A DNA stretch of 64,000 nt. Origin: Flectonema sp. DT1601. Taxonomy: Eukaryota > Euglenozoa > Diplonemea > Diplonemida > Diplonemidae. The stretch covers positions 334,001 to 398,000 of the forward strand of contig OZ025840.1 of NCBI GenBank assembly GCA_964019425.1. The letters run 5' to 3'. The notes beneath the pieces were generated by a model, which was not told where the DNA came from, searched no databases, and saw only the letters and a list, made by a program, of their open reading frames with translations. A program made the translations under genes and the position numbers. The stretch's first letter is position 1. Each line of letters starts with the position of its first letter. Positions 31,801-41,497 of this stretch are shown here, in pieces.

Positions 31801-34800
31801 AGTCGTGACCGATTAGATCAAGAAAGCGAGTGTTATCAATCCCGTGTTTTGAGTTGTAATGTCTTTCAGTCAATATATCAATTAACAACCCTTCCCTTCC
31901 TTCAAAATATTTAAAAACTTTCTCCATGTGAGAATCTGATACTCCACTTTCAAACGTTTCTGTTTTTATCCCCTTCGCTATTCTTTTTTTTACTTGGTAT
32001 CGAAGCATTATTGTTGCGCTTGGATCATCCAATTGTCCAATAAAGGGAAGAGGATTATCGCAAGAGACGTTTTGTTTTTTTATATTATCAAAAATACAAA
32101 AAATAACCCATGGTGTAAACCAAATGCTTCTTACCGGAAATGGCAAATCGTTCAACCTTAGTGACTGCGATGATGGTTTTAAGGCTTTGCATAATCCGTT
32201 AAAACAAGGCTTTGAATAAAAATAAACTTGAGGTTCCTGAAGATGTAGTTTAGTAGTCGTTTTTGAACTCATTTTTAGCACTTCTTTTATATCAGTTGTT
32301 TGAACACCATTTACTCCTAATAGGCTGTATCCTGCGTAGTCATTCAAACCACATCGTTCTGCTGCGCTGTCGGGAGTGACTCCTTTTATGACTAAGACTG
32401 TAGAGTCGATAACGTCAAAACCAAGTGATTCTTTTACACTGTCCCTTACGATGTCTACTTCTGTTATTGGTGTTGCCGATACTGTTATTTTACCATCCTG
32501 GTTGAACAGGATGTGCCAATTTATAAATTGTCCAAATCCCATTAAATCTGCTGCAGAACCTTTTCTCACACTAACAATCTCAGATTCTGTCGACAGTTCG
32601 ATTCCCGCTGATTTCAAATCTGCAGTCACAGATATCACATAATTCTTATAAACTGCTGGTGATTGTGGTGCTACAACAATTTGTAATACAGGTGCTGCGA
32701 GGGCTTTGCTTAATTGCTCAAGAGAATTTATTTTAACATCATTGACGGATAGAATTCTCATACCAAGGACATGTCGATATGCGACAGCTGGAGAATTGGC
32801 GACAATTCCCGAAATCAACAAGTCGGGAGTTACCCTAAACCCAGGATTCGAATCACCTATCCGGTTGCTGACAGATATAGCCTCCGTCGTAGTTATCAAC
32901 GCGAACGGGAAAAATTTTAATTTTATGGTTTCCTCTCGAAGGTGTTTTTTTATATCATACAAACTACTAACTGGGTCATCATTAATATGAGAGACTCTCC
33001 ATCCAATATACTTCGAACAACCAGCCTTGTCAGCAGGTGATCCAACGGATACATGATCAAGTCTTAATGAGTCAGTGTTTATAATCGTTCCAAGTGACTC
33101 TGAAGGTGTTTTGTGAATAAGTTGTGATTTTCCAAATCTATTTGATAAAGTATCCCAAGTTGAATTTAATAACTCAGTAGCTTCACCGCTAGTTGAAACC
33201 TCCTTTATTTGATTAACAGGAGGGGGGACTTCGTAAGCTTCATGAAGACGAAGAACACATGCAACTTGCTTTATGGTTTCGGGTTCCCATGTGAGTCCGA
33301 TGTGAAGTTCCAGTAGAAAATCAACCCATCTAATCATTGGCAAAGCAGAGACATCGTTTGCTGCGTAGAAGTCTTCGTAGCGTTTGCGAGCTGTCGCAAT
33401 GTCTTTGTCAGTCTCTGATGATGTCAATTCATTTGGTGTAATCTGATGGGTTTTTGATGAGCTGGCTTTTCTATCGATGTGTTCAACGCTACCACGACGA
33501 GTCTCCAAAGATTGCGGTGATAATTTTCCAAAATCCGCAGCTACACCAGACCCGTCTTCACGATCGCTACTCTCATTGAGAAGGTCAAGAAATGGAGGAA
33601 CTGTTTTACCATTTTGCATTCTCATTAATCTGTCAAACAACAATTCGAGTAACTTCCCCTCTCGTTGCGTATAATGAAGAGTTACCTGTTGGATGTCCGA
33701 CTCGCTAATCTCTGATGATCCCGCCTTTATAGATTTTAATATTAATTTCCTAACAGCAACTCTCGGTATAAAGTCTAACTTACTGCCTTCAACAGATCCG
33801 ACGTTTTGAGTAACAGATTCATCGAATGTTTTACTTTTACCATTCTTCTCGTTGAAGGTCGTTAAGACCATCCAAGCTGGAAACTGAACGCTCTTAACTA
33901 AAAATGGTAAATCTCGCTGCATGACTGTCATTGGTTTCGCTCCACTAAGAGTTTTAGTTATCCCGACAAACCCTTCTTTTGAATACATGTAGATCATTGG
34001 CTCTATCAAGTGCAGTGTTATTTTAGAAATTTGAGTACTAATTTTTAAAATTTCAGAAGTGTCCTCAACTTGCAAGGGATCCCCGTTAATGCCAACTATT
34101 TTACAGCCGATGTACTTTCCTAAATTTGCCTTCTCAGAAGCAGTTCCTGCAGTGATGGATTTTAATATCAACGGATGGTCTAAGTGAAAACCAAGAGATT
34201 CTTTAGAACTGTTTCTATCAAGTGTTACGGTATGGGATGGGGTAGGAGAAACTTCAATCCATGTTAAGGTTTCTTTACTTGTGAATATGACATGCCAGTC
34301 TGTGAATTGAGAAAATCCTGATGCGTCTGCGGGACTACCCCTAACGACGGAAGCTATTTTATTTTCTTGAAATTGAATTCCATTTCCTCGTTTTGAAACA
34401 TCAATGCGATACCTTCTAAATAGATTTGGTTGTCTTGGAAGAAGAGTAACTGAACAAGTTGCTTTTGATAACAACGGAATCAACATATCCCGAGACGTGA
34501 CTGACTCACCATCGACTTGATATATCCGCATCCCTAGCAGATGTCTATAACTTGATGCTGGAGAGTTTGGTACGATACTCTCAACTAGACATTCTGCTGA
34601 TATACGAAATCCCATATTGGGAACACCTGACTTCTTTGATAAAACAACTTGTTCAGAACTCGTAACCAACGCCATCGGAAAGAACTTTATCGTTAATGAC
34701 TCTTCTCTTAAGTGAGCTTGGATGTCAGGAAGGTTTCTAACGAGGTTTCCATTAATATGAGAAACTTTCCATCCGACATACTTCGAACAACCTGCCTTCT

Positions 34801-35182
34801 CTGCTGGTGATCCAGGGGTTACCGCATCTAGTCTGAGTGTTATATTATTAACAATTGTTCCTAATGCATCGCTTGACTTCTTTTTTACGAGTTGTGATTT
34901 TCCATGTTTTGAAGCCATGTCATTCCAGACCATGTCAAGAAGTTTGCCAGCGTCATCTTCGCTATTTATATCTTTCATCTTCTCAATTGGAGCGTCACCT
35001 CCGTAGCTGTCATAAAGACGTTGAACTGCTGCTACCTGAAGTAGAGTTGATGATTCCCAACTAGAACCGATTGACTTCTCAAGTAGGTAATCAACCCATC
35101 TAATCATCGGTAGAGCTGAGACATTATGTTCAGAATAGTACTCCTCAAACGCGGTCCGCGCCGCGTACGCGGCGGCGTTCAT
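28808..35182 (-). CDS. Giant PDZ-repeat / C2-domain scaffold protein
   Basis: 2,124 residues from ATG 35182 (MNAAAYAARTAFEEYY), 18 nt after TATTATTTCAG. Residues about 1-590 form a module: a helical head (VSALPMIRWVDYLLEKSIG), then several PDZ-like units with 'GSPAEKAGCSKYVGW' type loops. The whole module repeats at about 600-1160 (VSALPMIRWVDFLLELHIG; GSPADKAGCSKYIGW), a clear internal duplication. Residues 1190-1365 are a charged Glu/Arg/Gln coiled coil. Residues about 1390-1490 are a C2 domain (LLITLVRCRNLVTDTGTADP). A Pro-rich linker and a 400-residue C-terminal part with unknown folds follow. The C2 aspartates suggest calcium or lipid binding. The domains suggest a membrane-associated scaffold; its partners are unknown. 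Confidence 0.88.
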   Translation of the reverse strand: MNAAAYAARTAFEEYYSEHNVSALPMIRWVDYLLEKSIGSSWESSTLLQVAAVQRLYDSYGGDAPIEKMKDINSEDDAGKLLDMVWNDMASKHGKSQLVKKKSSDALGTIVNNITLRLDAVTPGSPAEKAGCSKYVGWKVSHINGNLVRNLPDIQAHLREESLTIKFFPMALVTSSEQVVLSKKSGVPNMGFRISAECLVESIVPNSPASSYRHLLGMRIYQVDGESVTSRDMLIPLLSKATCSVTLLPRQPNLFRRYRIDVSKRGNGIQFQENKIASVVRGSPADASGFSQFTDWHVIFTSKETLTWIEVSPTPSHTVTLDRNSSKESLGFHLDHPLILKSITAGTASEKANLGKYIGCKIVGINGDPLQVEDTSEILKISTQISKITLHLIEPMIYMYSKEGFVGITKTLSGAKPMTVMQRDLPFLVKSVQFPAWMVLTTFNEKNGKSKTFDESVTQNVGSVEGSKLDFIPRVAVRKLILKSIKAGSSEISESDIQQVTLHYTQREGKLLELLFDRLMRMQNGKTVPPFLDLLNESSDREDGSGVAADFGKLSPQSLETRRGSVEHIDRKASSSKTHQITPNELTSSETDKDIATARKRYEDFYAANDVSALPMIRWVDFLLELHIGLTWEPETIKQVACVLRLHEAYEVPPPVNQIKEVSTSGEATELLNSTWDTLSNRFGKSQLIHKTPSESLGTIINTDSLRLDHVSVGSPADKAGCSKYIGWRVSHINDDPVSSLYDIKKHLREETIKLKFFPFALITTTEAISVSNRIGDSNPGFRVTPDLLISGIVANSPAVAYRHVLGMRILSVNDVKINSLEQLSKALAAPVLQIVVAPQSPAVYKNYVISVTADLKSAGIELSTESEIVSVRKGSAADLMGFGQFINWHILFNQDGKITVSATPITEVDIVRDSVKESLGFDVIDSTVLVIKGVTPDSAAERCGLNDYAGYSLLGVNGVQTTDIKEVLKMSSKTTTKLHLQEPQVYFYSKPCFNGLCKALKPSSQSLRLNDLPFPVRSIWFTPWVIFCIFDNIKKQNVSCDNPLPFIGQLDDPSATIMLRYQVKKRIAKGIKTETFESGVSDSHMEKVFKYFEGREGLLIDILTERHYNSKHGIDNTRFLDLIGHDLSPRSVGSTSDDGGSDAASVADDYSSQEMLTSKIRKLTAEELHVRAGIDAGYVKDYSKIASQFEEEFAEINATETRVYQLEQQRQEEERWRRLADEQERERIRLHKEEEIRQKKQKIETERREREEQETRKIREEEEAESRMRDALRKRMQLHAVKKKKAAEEAARKLQEQQQAAVIQEAKEQTLLDAAERRRLEEQQLLLDQQHARSESDRLLRDSNEQRRRDVELKIAEKEQQRLQLTITPPPTKSTPKKKRTPGKAKSSLATTTGLLITLVRCRNLVTDTGTADPFALIEVAGKQHRSRHLKNTVHPAWNECFEISKVAFPGTLKITICDASLFAENETIGVAVLQLEDIPKDREVYELPVRNSSRREVGHVGVAISTIIDDLPQLRRRSGSAIVHHVVPPPIAVPYPLGTTPPHSNWVFELPPGLTDRVHFYAFAHNIRQPLSAALSKPDILTELMQDFGPEPKCPSWYILRALKPSYTAVVATVLLVCQSTVDYAERADKVQRHEALKRIAVEKIEQKEFSSIRSSHKTELKNTIVIEEESNRVQVEKRLKEEEEEALKKAILTPTISDILKQDGERIMKTIKTSTSKRNATKTKPQPKPEPPIILFALPCKKLNKNSKLLTKCYIAGRDAALILYTKDCEQMLYEGSYDVVERVTANGKYRIDLNQETSVKMTTEFRQELQKHLISVGGTYTKVPFVEQIDLITSVEGCELFDIVVQSNGPVREGLIEVSIGKDVGCRPWDVTILKTSNITFSRLAMRIAIRRPNDTKLRDKLFSQAVDSHSSFVNLKKNVTVLCGPARVQPSKGTLIPTKVISQNSAVHQILTQVESRISQHRVPSPGRMPSPKRIPSPRGVQSPRLFTPISRPVVIEDKYHDKIESPVENSKPSERLIEGFKNEMSTTTDDGIRYALSLLSIPLSISGGGSFLDAILVLTGEAVSPLRLPNDVYLTVSGNPLRAIIHAGVRGVCEVPVEPLSASMRSIATIYFNVEGDD

Positions 35183-35703
35183 GGTTCCGTGTCCCACCTG
35201 CTGAAATAATATAAAATAAACATGTCGATTTGGGAAATAAGAAAAAACTGTGGTAATATGTAATACTAGTTTCCGTATATTCCATTATTTATTTTTTTCT
35301 TTCTTTTTCTTTTCTTTCTTTCTTGCTTTTTTTTCAATGAATGCAACAATAAAAAAAAAAAATAAAAAAAATGACAGAAAAAGAATAATGTTATCTAGTG
35401 AGTTTTGTTTTTTCTGTCCAGTGCAGATCGTGAGGAAAACCTTTTTTGGAATCGGAGTGTTTTTTTGGAGTTTTTTTGGAGTTTTTTTATTATCTTCACA
35501 ACCCCAGAAGGATAGTTGGCAGATAAAGAGAACCGAAATCGTAGTACTGCCTCGAATCCGTATCTGTTTTGGTAGTTCAGCAACCGCGACACAAGAGTCG
35601 GGCATAACACGCTGCTATCTAACCATTTTATGTGGGGGCTATAAACAGGGATGGGTAAGTTAACCAATGATATTATCAATAAGGTGTTCCCCCATTGTCG
35701 AAC
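35183..35703. other. Intergenic region
   Basis: Leader of the PDZ gene and 3' flank of the RIIa gene, with T-rich runs. Nothing else seen. Confidence 0.4.
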
Positions 35704-35877
35704 TCACTTCGCACTCTCTTCTTGTTTCTTCTTCAAAAACTCAACAATATGCTTCTTGAAGTCATCAGGCTGCTCAGTCACGAGTTCTCTACATAAGTCA
35801 TCCAGAAGGTGATGAATGTTTTTTTTTTGGATGTAGTCCGTTTCGTTAACGCCAAATTTCGCTGAAGTAAGTGCCAT
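35704..35877 (-). CDS. Minimal RIIa / DPY30-type dimerisation protein (57 aa)
   Basis: The reading is MALTSAKFGVNETDYIQKKN, then IHHLLDDLCRELVTEQPDDF, then KKHIVEFLKKKQEESAK and a stop. The core 'Y(I)..K.I..LL..L...L....P.D...(F)...L' is the RII-alpha dimerisation/docking four-helix motif found in PKA regulatory subunits, DPY30 and many ciliary proteins. Such stand-alone proteins in flagellates usually bind amphipathic helices of AKAP-like partners in the axoneme (radial spokes, fibrous structures). The start follows TTCAATTGTAG by 19 nt, the same arrangement as at longer genes, which supports a real gene despite the size. A 10-A run encodes the QKKN stretch. Confidence 0.82.
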   Translation of the reverse strand: MALTSAKFGVNETDYIQKKNIHHLLDDLCRELVTEQPDDFKKHIVEFLKKKQEESAK

Positions 35878-38383
35878 TGTTACTTGGGTGTTGTCCTACA
35901 ATTGAAGAAAAGGGTGAAAGCACCCACAGAATTCGCAATCCCAATTAATCCATTGTATGCTGTAATTAATAACTGAAGGCAATAAAGACACCGAAAAACT
36001 ACCACAATAGCCCTATTTATTATTGTCGCATCTTAGTAACCAAGTGAGGAGAAGGGGGTGTGCTGAAGGGAATGGGTGGTGGGTTATGCTGAGACTTCTT
36101 CGATTGTCGTTCACCATTTTTTTTTTTTTTTTTTTTTTCTTCTGACTTATGCTATCCTTGTTTTTTTTTTTTTTTTTGTTTGTTTGTTTGTTCGTTTGTA
36201 TTTCTATTTCTATCACTCGATTCCTTTTTGCTTCAAAAGAGCAGCTTCGCAAGGAACAGTTTTGTTTCTTTCGTTTTTTTTGTTTTTTTTTGTTTTTTTT
36301 CCTTCCCTTTTTCTTTATTACATGCCATCAACAACTCCAGAGAAAACCAAAGGGAATAAAAAGCAATAAGAAGGACATAGGAAGCTCAACACCCAGATAT
36401 CGGGAAAAGCGGCAACACCAGCCCTCCATGACGCACAACAACAGGATACTAATTTCTTTAGTCAAAGTACTAGAGAATACCTAACCGGGGTAAGATACAT
36501 TTAAGCACAATCAGCAGTAGAGACTGGACAAGAACAAATGTATGTATTGTTAGTTTGGTTTCTTTAATAAAAAAAAATAAAAAATTTAAAAGAAATGAGA
36601 AAAAAAAATATATTCGAATTCCTCTTGTGAGGATTTCTTGCTGTCAGTGAAATCTGTAATCCATGTTCCTTTACCCTACTTGCTAGTGAGTCGCAGCAGC
36701 CGAAGACTGTCAAAGGTTCGCTCTTTCCAAGCGATTTTGCTTTCTTTTTTTCTTCACCTCTCGATAGGACTGGGGTGGCATTCACACAGATGTGGAACAA
36801 ATTATTGATTTTTCGACTCGGGTGGGTTGGAAAAAGAAAGAAAAAAAAAGAAAAAAAAAACGGGGAGGACGGTGATAAGGAAACGGAAGCAATATAAGAA
36901 CAGGTGGGAAAAGAAAAGAAAAACCTCCACGAAACAACAATTCTCAAAACCACAACAGTACTTTCGATTTTTTTTTTTTTTTTCTTTTTTCCCCATCCAA
37001 AGAACATAAAAATCCGAATGCACCGCACCACCATAGACTTCGTCTAAATATACTTATTCTGCGACCTAAAAACAAAACACGTATTTGATACTTCAGTTTC
37101 TTTCTTGGAAAGTGTTTTCACTAAAATAAACGGCTCACCTCCAAGATTCGATTCCACCATATTAAACAACAAAATACTTTTATTATTTTTTATTTTTTTT
37201 TAATTTTTTTTTTTTTTTTTTTTGTATCTAATGAATGATCTATATAAACTACGAAGGGGGATGAGAAAAAAAAAAAAAAAAAAGGGGACCGCAGGAGGAG
37301 CTTTATTTGAAGGCCTAAATAAACAAATAAAAATATTTTTAAAAAAAAAAGTTTTTTTTTTTTCAGCAAACATACAATCGTTATCAAACATTGGTTTAGG
37401 AAATTCAGGCTACCGATGCTCATTACTACTCAGCTTGAGGATAATACGGGTTGGGGAGAAGAAAAAGAAGGGAGGGAAAAAGCGACAAGCGAGTATGTGC
37501 CAAACGAATAATAAAAAAAAACTTAAAAAGTCAGTCTATATCTTCCTAACGCCCACAGAACACGTTGTTGTCACAGAAGTGATCTGTTTTTATAATCGGG
37601 TTGTTCTTCTTTATTTAGTTTCTTCTTCTTTTTTTTTTTTGTTTCCTCGCTTAGGAGTCGTCTTTCTAATTATTTCACAAATTGATTTTTTTAGCTTAAC
37701 AAAGTTAGAAGGGGAACCTACTGTTTTTCTTTTTGTTGTGTAGTTTCTTATTCCGTCCCTTTTTTTTTTTTTTTTTTTTTTTTTTCCGTTTTTTTTTCAG
37801 TGTGCGTGCGTGTGTTGATACCAACTTCTTCTTCGTTCAAAAAAGAGTTTTTTTTTAAATTAAATAGCACAATGAGGAAGCATACATACAGGCTGATCTA
37901 TGAATAAGCCCGCTGTATAAGCAGGCAAATAGCCACCGGTGAGTTACCGAAGCTTTAATTTTCTTGCCTACACATAGACAACAGCATGCCAACTCAACGA
38001 GGTGCCTATGGTCTTTGATTACTTCTTTTGTTCTTTTTTCCGTGTTTTCGGTTTTTTTTATTAAAAATAAGCAATGACATACTTAATAGTTGCTTGTTTC
38101 TTTTTTTTTTTTTTTTTTTTTTTTCTTTTGCTAAGGAATATGTAAAACATCCTCAGCTGGGGAGTGGACATCCTCAGATGGGTACCCCAAATCCAATGAA
38201 ACGTAACTTACAACAAACTAGGGAGTTCGTCTTTTTGTTTGTGCACAAACCATTAGCCTTAATAAAGTTTGAAAGGCATTATAATAAAAAGAAAAATTTA
38301 AGAAAATGAGAGCGAGAGCATTCCTTTGATTCTCTGATACTGCGCTTGTTGAGCTTTGATGTGAGAAAAAAAATATAAGGGAA

Positions 38384-38416
<33 letters not shown>

Positions 38417-40178
38417 GACAAACGACCATCACCGTCTCAATAACAAAAGTAAAAAGATAATCAAAAAGGCCTTCAACTACCTCCCTGATTGTGATCGCTG
38501 CGAGAATCTCTTAAGTACGTAGTACGTAGATTAGCCACACGCACTAGCGTTGATGAAATACAAAAAAAGTGTATCAATCGCGAAGCTTATTTAAAAAGAA
38601 TAATTGAGAGGACGATCAAAAACTGTCCATTTACACGCAATCACTTTCTACCATCGATGTTTCCCAGCGAAAGGATCATTCGAGACCTAGCGGTAGGGGG
38701 AATTTTCCCCAAAAGAAAAAAAAGGGTGCGGAAAACCGGAGTAACAGTGCAGTGTCATCGACACAAACAAACAAAAACCCGCGGTAGATATTGCATCACG
38801 CAGTGTAAGAGCCCTAATGATGCTGGAAAAATTGAAACGCAGATCGTTAGAAAACAGCATGTGGGGATATTTCTTAAAAGCAGAAGGAAATGGGCTAACT
38901 TCCTCTGTGATTTTACACTCAACATGAGTTGCTTGGAATGACGCCAGAAAACACGTTTCAAGAAAAGAATAAAACCGAGTTATCCGCACAGTAAAAACAA
39001 CCCAATACGGAACACCGGGGTTCAGAGCATTTCCTTATAAAAGAAAAAAAAAACTAGAACAGACCTCAAAAACACTTATATGATTTTTTTATTTTTTTTT
39101 ATTTTTTTTTAAAATGCAACATTGCTGCTATTAGAAGCTGGACAGGAATGTGACCAACCCCAGAGATTGTCAGCTCGTGGTGGTGTGCTTACGCTCAACT
39201 GAGAAGGGAAAAAAAGAGAAAAAAAAAAGAAAAGAAAAGAAGAAGGAAAACTCACTGTCACAAAACCGAATTATATAAATATTATTTGCGTTATCATTAC
39301 GTTCTGGGGGTAAAGTGGCAAGCATACGAGTGGAGAGAGGAGGAGAGGGAATCATTCTCCACCTGTATCAATTTTTTTTCATTATTATTATTATTATTAT
39401 TTTTTTTTTTTTTTTTTTTCGTTGCTTCGGATTCTTTCAATAAAACTCTCGCAGTTCAGGGATTGGATGGGAACATAAAAAAGATAAGAAACGGGATGGA
39501 AATAAAAAAAAAGAAAGCGTCGTTAACACCCCTCCTCACATATTTATTCATTTATGTGGACGCAACTCCAACAACAAAACCTCGACGTTGGTATGTAGTA
39601 AAAGGAAACCTAAATTATTTCAATTTTGTTTAAATACCACGTTATATATAACAGAAATCAAAAAAAGAATAGGGGGAGAGGTAAAGGAAGAAAAAAAAAA
39701 CAGATAAAAAATATCTGTGTTTCTTTTTTTGGGATCAGAAATCGGAGGAAGTTTTCAGCAGGAATACAGGGCAATCGCCGATGACTACCCCCCACAAAGG
39801 GAACTTTTTTTTTTTTTTTTTTTTTAGTAACCATAAAAATAGAATAAAAAAAAGGAGAAAAAGAAAAAAATAGAAATTATGTATGGGAAAAAAAAGAAAG
39901 AAAAAAAAACCAAATGGGGAATGGAAAAAAAATAATTTTGAAAAGTGAATCAAAGAAAAAAAAAAAAAAATAATACCAACGAAGCAGAAAATTAAAAAAA
40001 AGAAAGGGGAAAAAGAAATGTGTGTGCTGTGTGTGTGGTAGTGAACGAATGAAAAGAAGGAAGAAGAAAAAAAAATCAAAGGGTGATAACCGCACTGCCA
40101 CCACCACCAGACTCGTCGTTCCAGCGCATTGGTTACAACCGTCTAAAGGAGCAGGACCAGGGAGTAGCGTTAGCAAGC
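35878..40178. other. Long intergenic region
   Basis: About 4.3 kb. A/T runs dominate. At 38500-38990 there is a homopolymer-poor patch in which three frames on two strands are open, none with a good acceptor-ATG arrangement. A GCCCGCT/AGCAGGC hairpin lies near 37910, and a 20-bp direct repeat (ACATCCTCAG...) near 38150. No gene supported. Confidence 0.45.
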
Positions 40179-41354
40179 CTATTTAACTGGTTTATGAGGA
40201 TGTTCAACAAATCGCTTGCGGTAGTTAGTCATTGACTCAGCGATGTTAGCAGGTAGATCACTTTTAGGAATTTCTAATCCGTTATGTACAAACCAATTCC
40301 TTAATAAGAATTTAAGTGGTGGTGAAGGTAGAGGATATTCAAACGAATCATTCATGAAGACTCCCCTAAACCTTCCACCAAATAGAACCAACTTGTTATC
40401 AACAACAACTGTAGTGTGACATTCTCTGCGGCATGGAAGAGACGTGTCGTATTCGTCATTGTCGTGAACTACTTGTATGACATCAGTATCGAGATTATAA
40501 ATACAAAGATCATTTAATTTACGTTTTCCACTCCAACCTCCAAATATTACTATTGAGTCATTGTGAACAACAGCTGAGTGACGGGCTCTCATTAACCTTT
40601 GATGGTTACATTCCAACATACGCCATACCCTCGCCTCTAAGTGATACTCGTAGAAGTCTTCACAACACATTCCTTCACCATCTCTTCCACCGAATACTAA
40701 CATCTTTTTACCATATACTACTGATGTGTGTGCTGATCTGCTTGATGGGGCTGTGCCAGTTGCGTCTACCTCGCTCCATACGCCTGTCTCCAGGTTGTAG
40801 TCATACATATCTTTTAGTCTCTTGTTGCTGTTTCTACCTCCGCACTTTCCTCCAAAAACAAGCATAGACTCCTTGTATGCTACAGAGGTGTGGCAATAGC
40901 GAGATGGAGGTCTCTCTTGATCTTTTGGAGGTGTGAATTTGTTGCATTGCCCAGTGTTTGTTTGGATTACTGAGATCTCATCGAACCTGCCTTTTCCATT
41001 ACATCCTCCAAAGATTATAACTTTATCCTTATAACAAACAGCGCTGTGGAAGGCACGTGGGACTGGAGTCTCACCTGACAACACTATTTGTGACCATTCT
41101 TTCTTATGAAAATCATACTTAAAAAAGTCGTCCATATACTTTCCTTTCTCACTTTCTATTGTTTCGTTTACTCCTCCCCAAAGAAATAAATTTCCATTTC
41201 CATCAGAGCAAATACTGTGGCCTATCCGACCAAGAGGGATTGTTCCTGTGCTTTTTATTTCCTTCCATTTTCTTCCTGGCAATTTTGGGGGGTCTTTATG
41301 AACTGTTTTCAGGTCCCTACTTACCAGATCTTCTTCTTCACCGCTGCTTCCCAT
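40179..41354 (-). CDS. Kelch-repeat protein
   Basis: 391 residues. About six kelch blades run from residue 35 to 335, with the GG-doublet and spaced aromatic pattern (GNGNLFLWGG, DKVIIFGGCNGKGRFDE, ESMLVFGGKCGGRNSNKR, KKMLVFGGRDGEG, DSIVIFGGWSGKRKLND, NKLVLFGGRFRG). Together they should close a beta-propeller, a protein-binding platform. The tail of about 55 residues (NWFVHNGLEIPKSDLPANI...) is helical and has no known domain; there is no BTB or F-box. Acidic N-terminus. No clean acceptor AG is seen within 90 nt upstream, unlike the neighbours. The stop of epsilon-tubulin is only 143 nt upstream. Confidence 0.9.
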   Translation of the reverse strand: MGSSGEEEDLVSRDLKTVHKDPPKLPGRKWKEIKSTGTIPLGRIGHSICSDGNGNLFLWGGVNETIESEKGKYMDDFFKYDFHKKEWSQIVLSGETPVPRAFHSAVCYKDKVIIFGGCNGKGRFDEISVIQTNTGQCNKFTPPKDQERPPSRYCHTSVAYKESMLVFGGKCGGRNSNKRLKDMYDYNLETGVWSEVDATGTAPSSRSAHTSVVYGKKMLVFGGRDGEGMCCEDFYEYHLEARVWRMLECNHQRLMRARHSAVVHNDSIVIFGGWSGKRKLNDLCIYNLDTDVIQVVHDNDEYDTSLPCRRECHTTVVVDNKLVLFGGRFRGVFMNDSFEYPLPSPPLKFLLRNWFVHNGLEIPKSDLPANIAESMTNYRKRFVEHPHKPVK

Positions 41355-41497
41355 TTGTGGTGAGGGTTCCTTATGTGAAGGTAGGTTTAATTAAACAGTT
41401 TTACGTTCATTGCATGAAAAATAAAAGACAACAAAAAAAAAAAAGCAGCTCTAGCACTCTATTAAATGCAACAAAAGTTGCTGAAATAACTTTTTTC

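Noticed and set aside
38657-38989. Three overlapping ORFs on both strands
   Set aside because: No acceptor-ATG pattern, no recognised motif, and two of them have only non-ATG starts. Likely chance in a homopolymer-poor patch.
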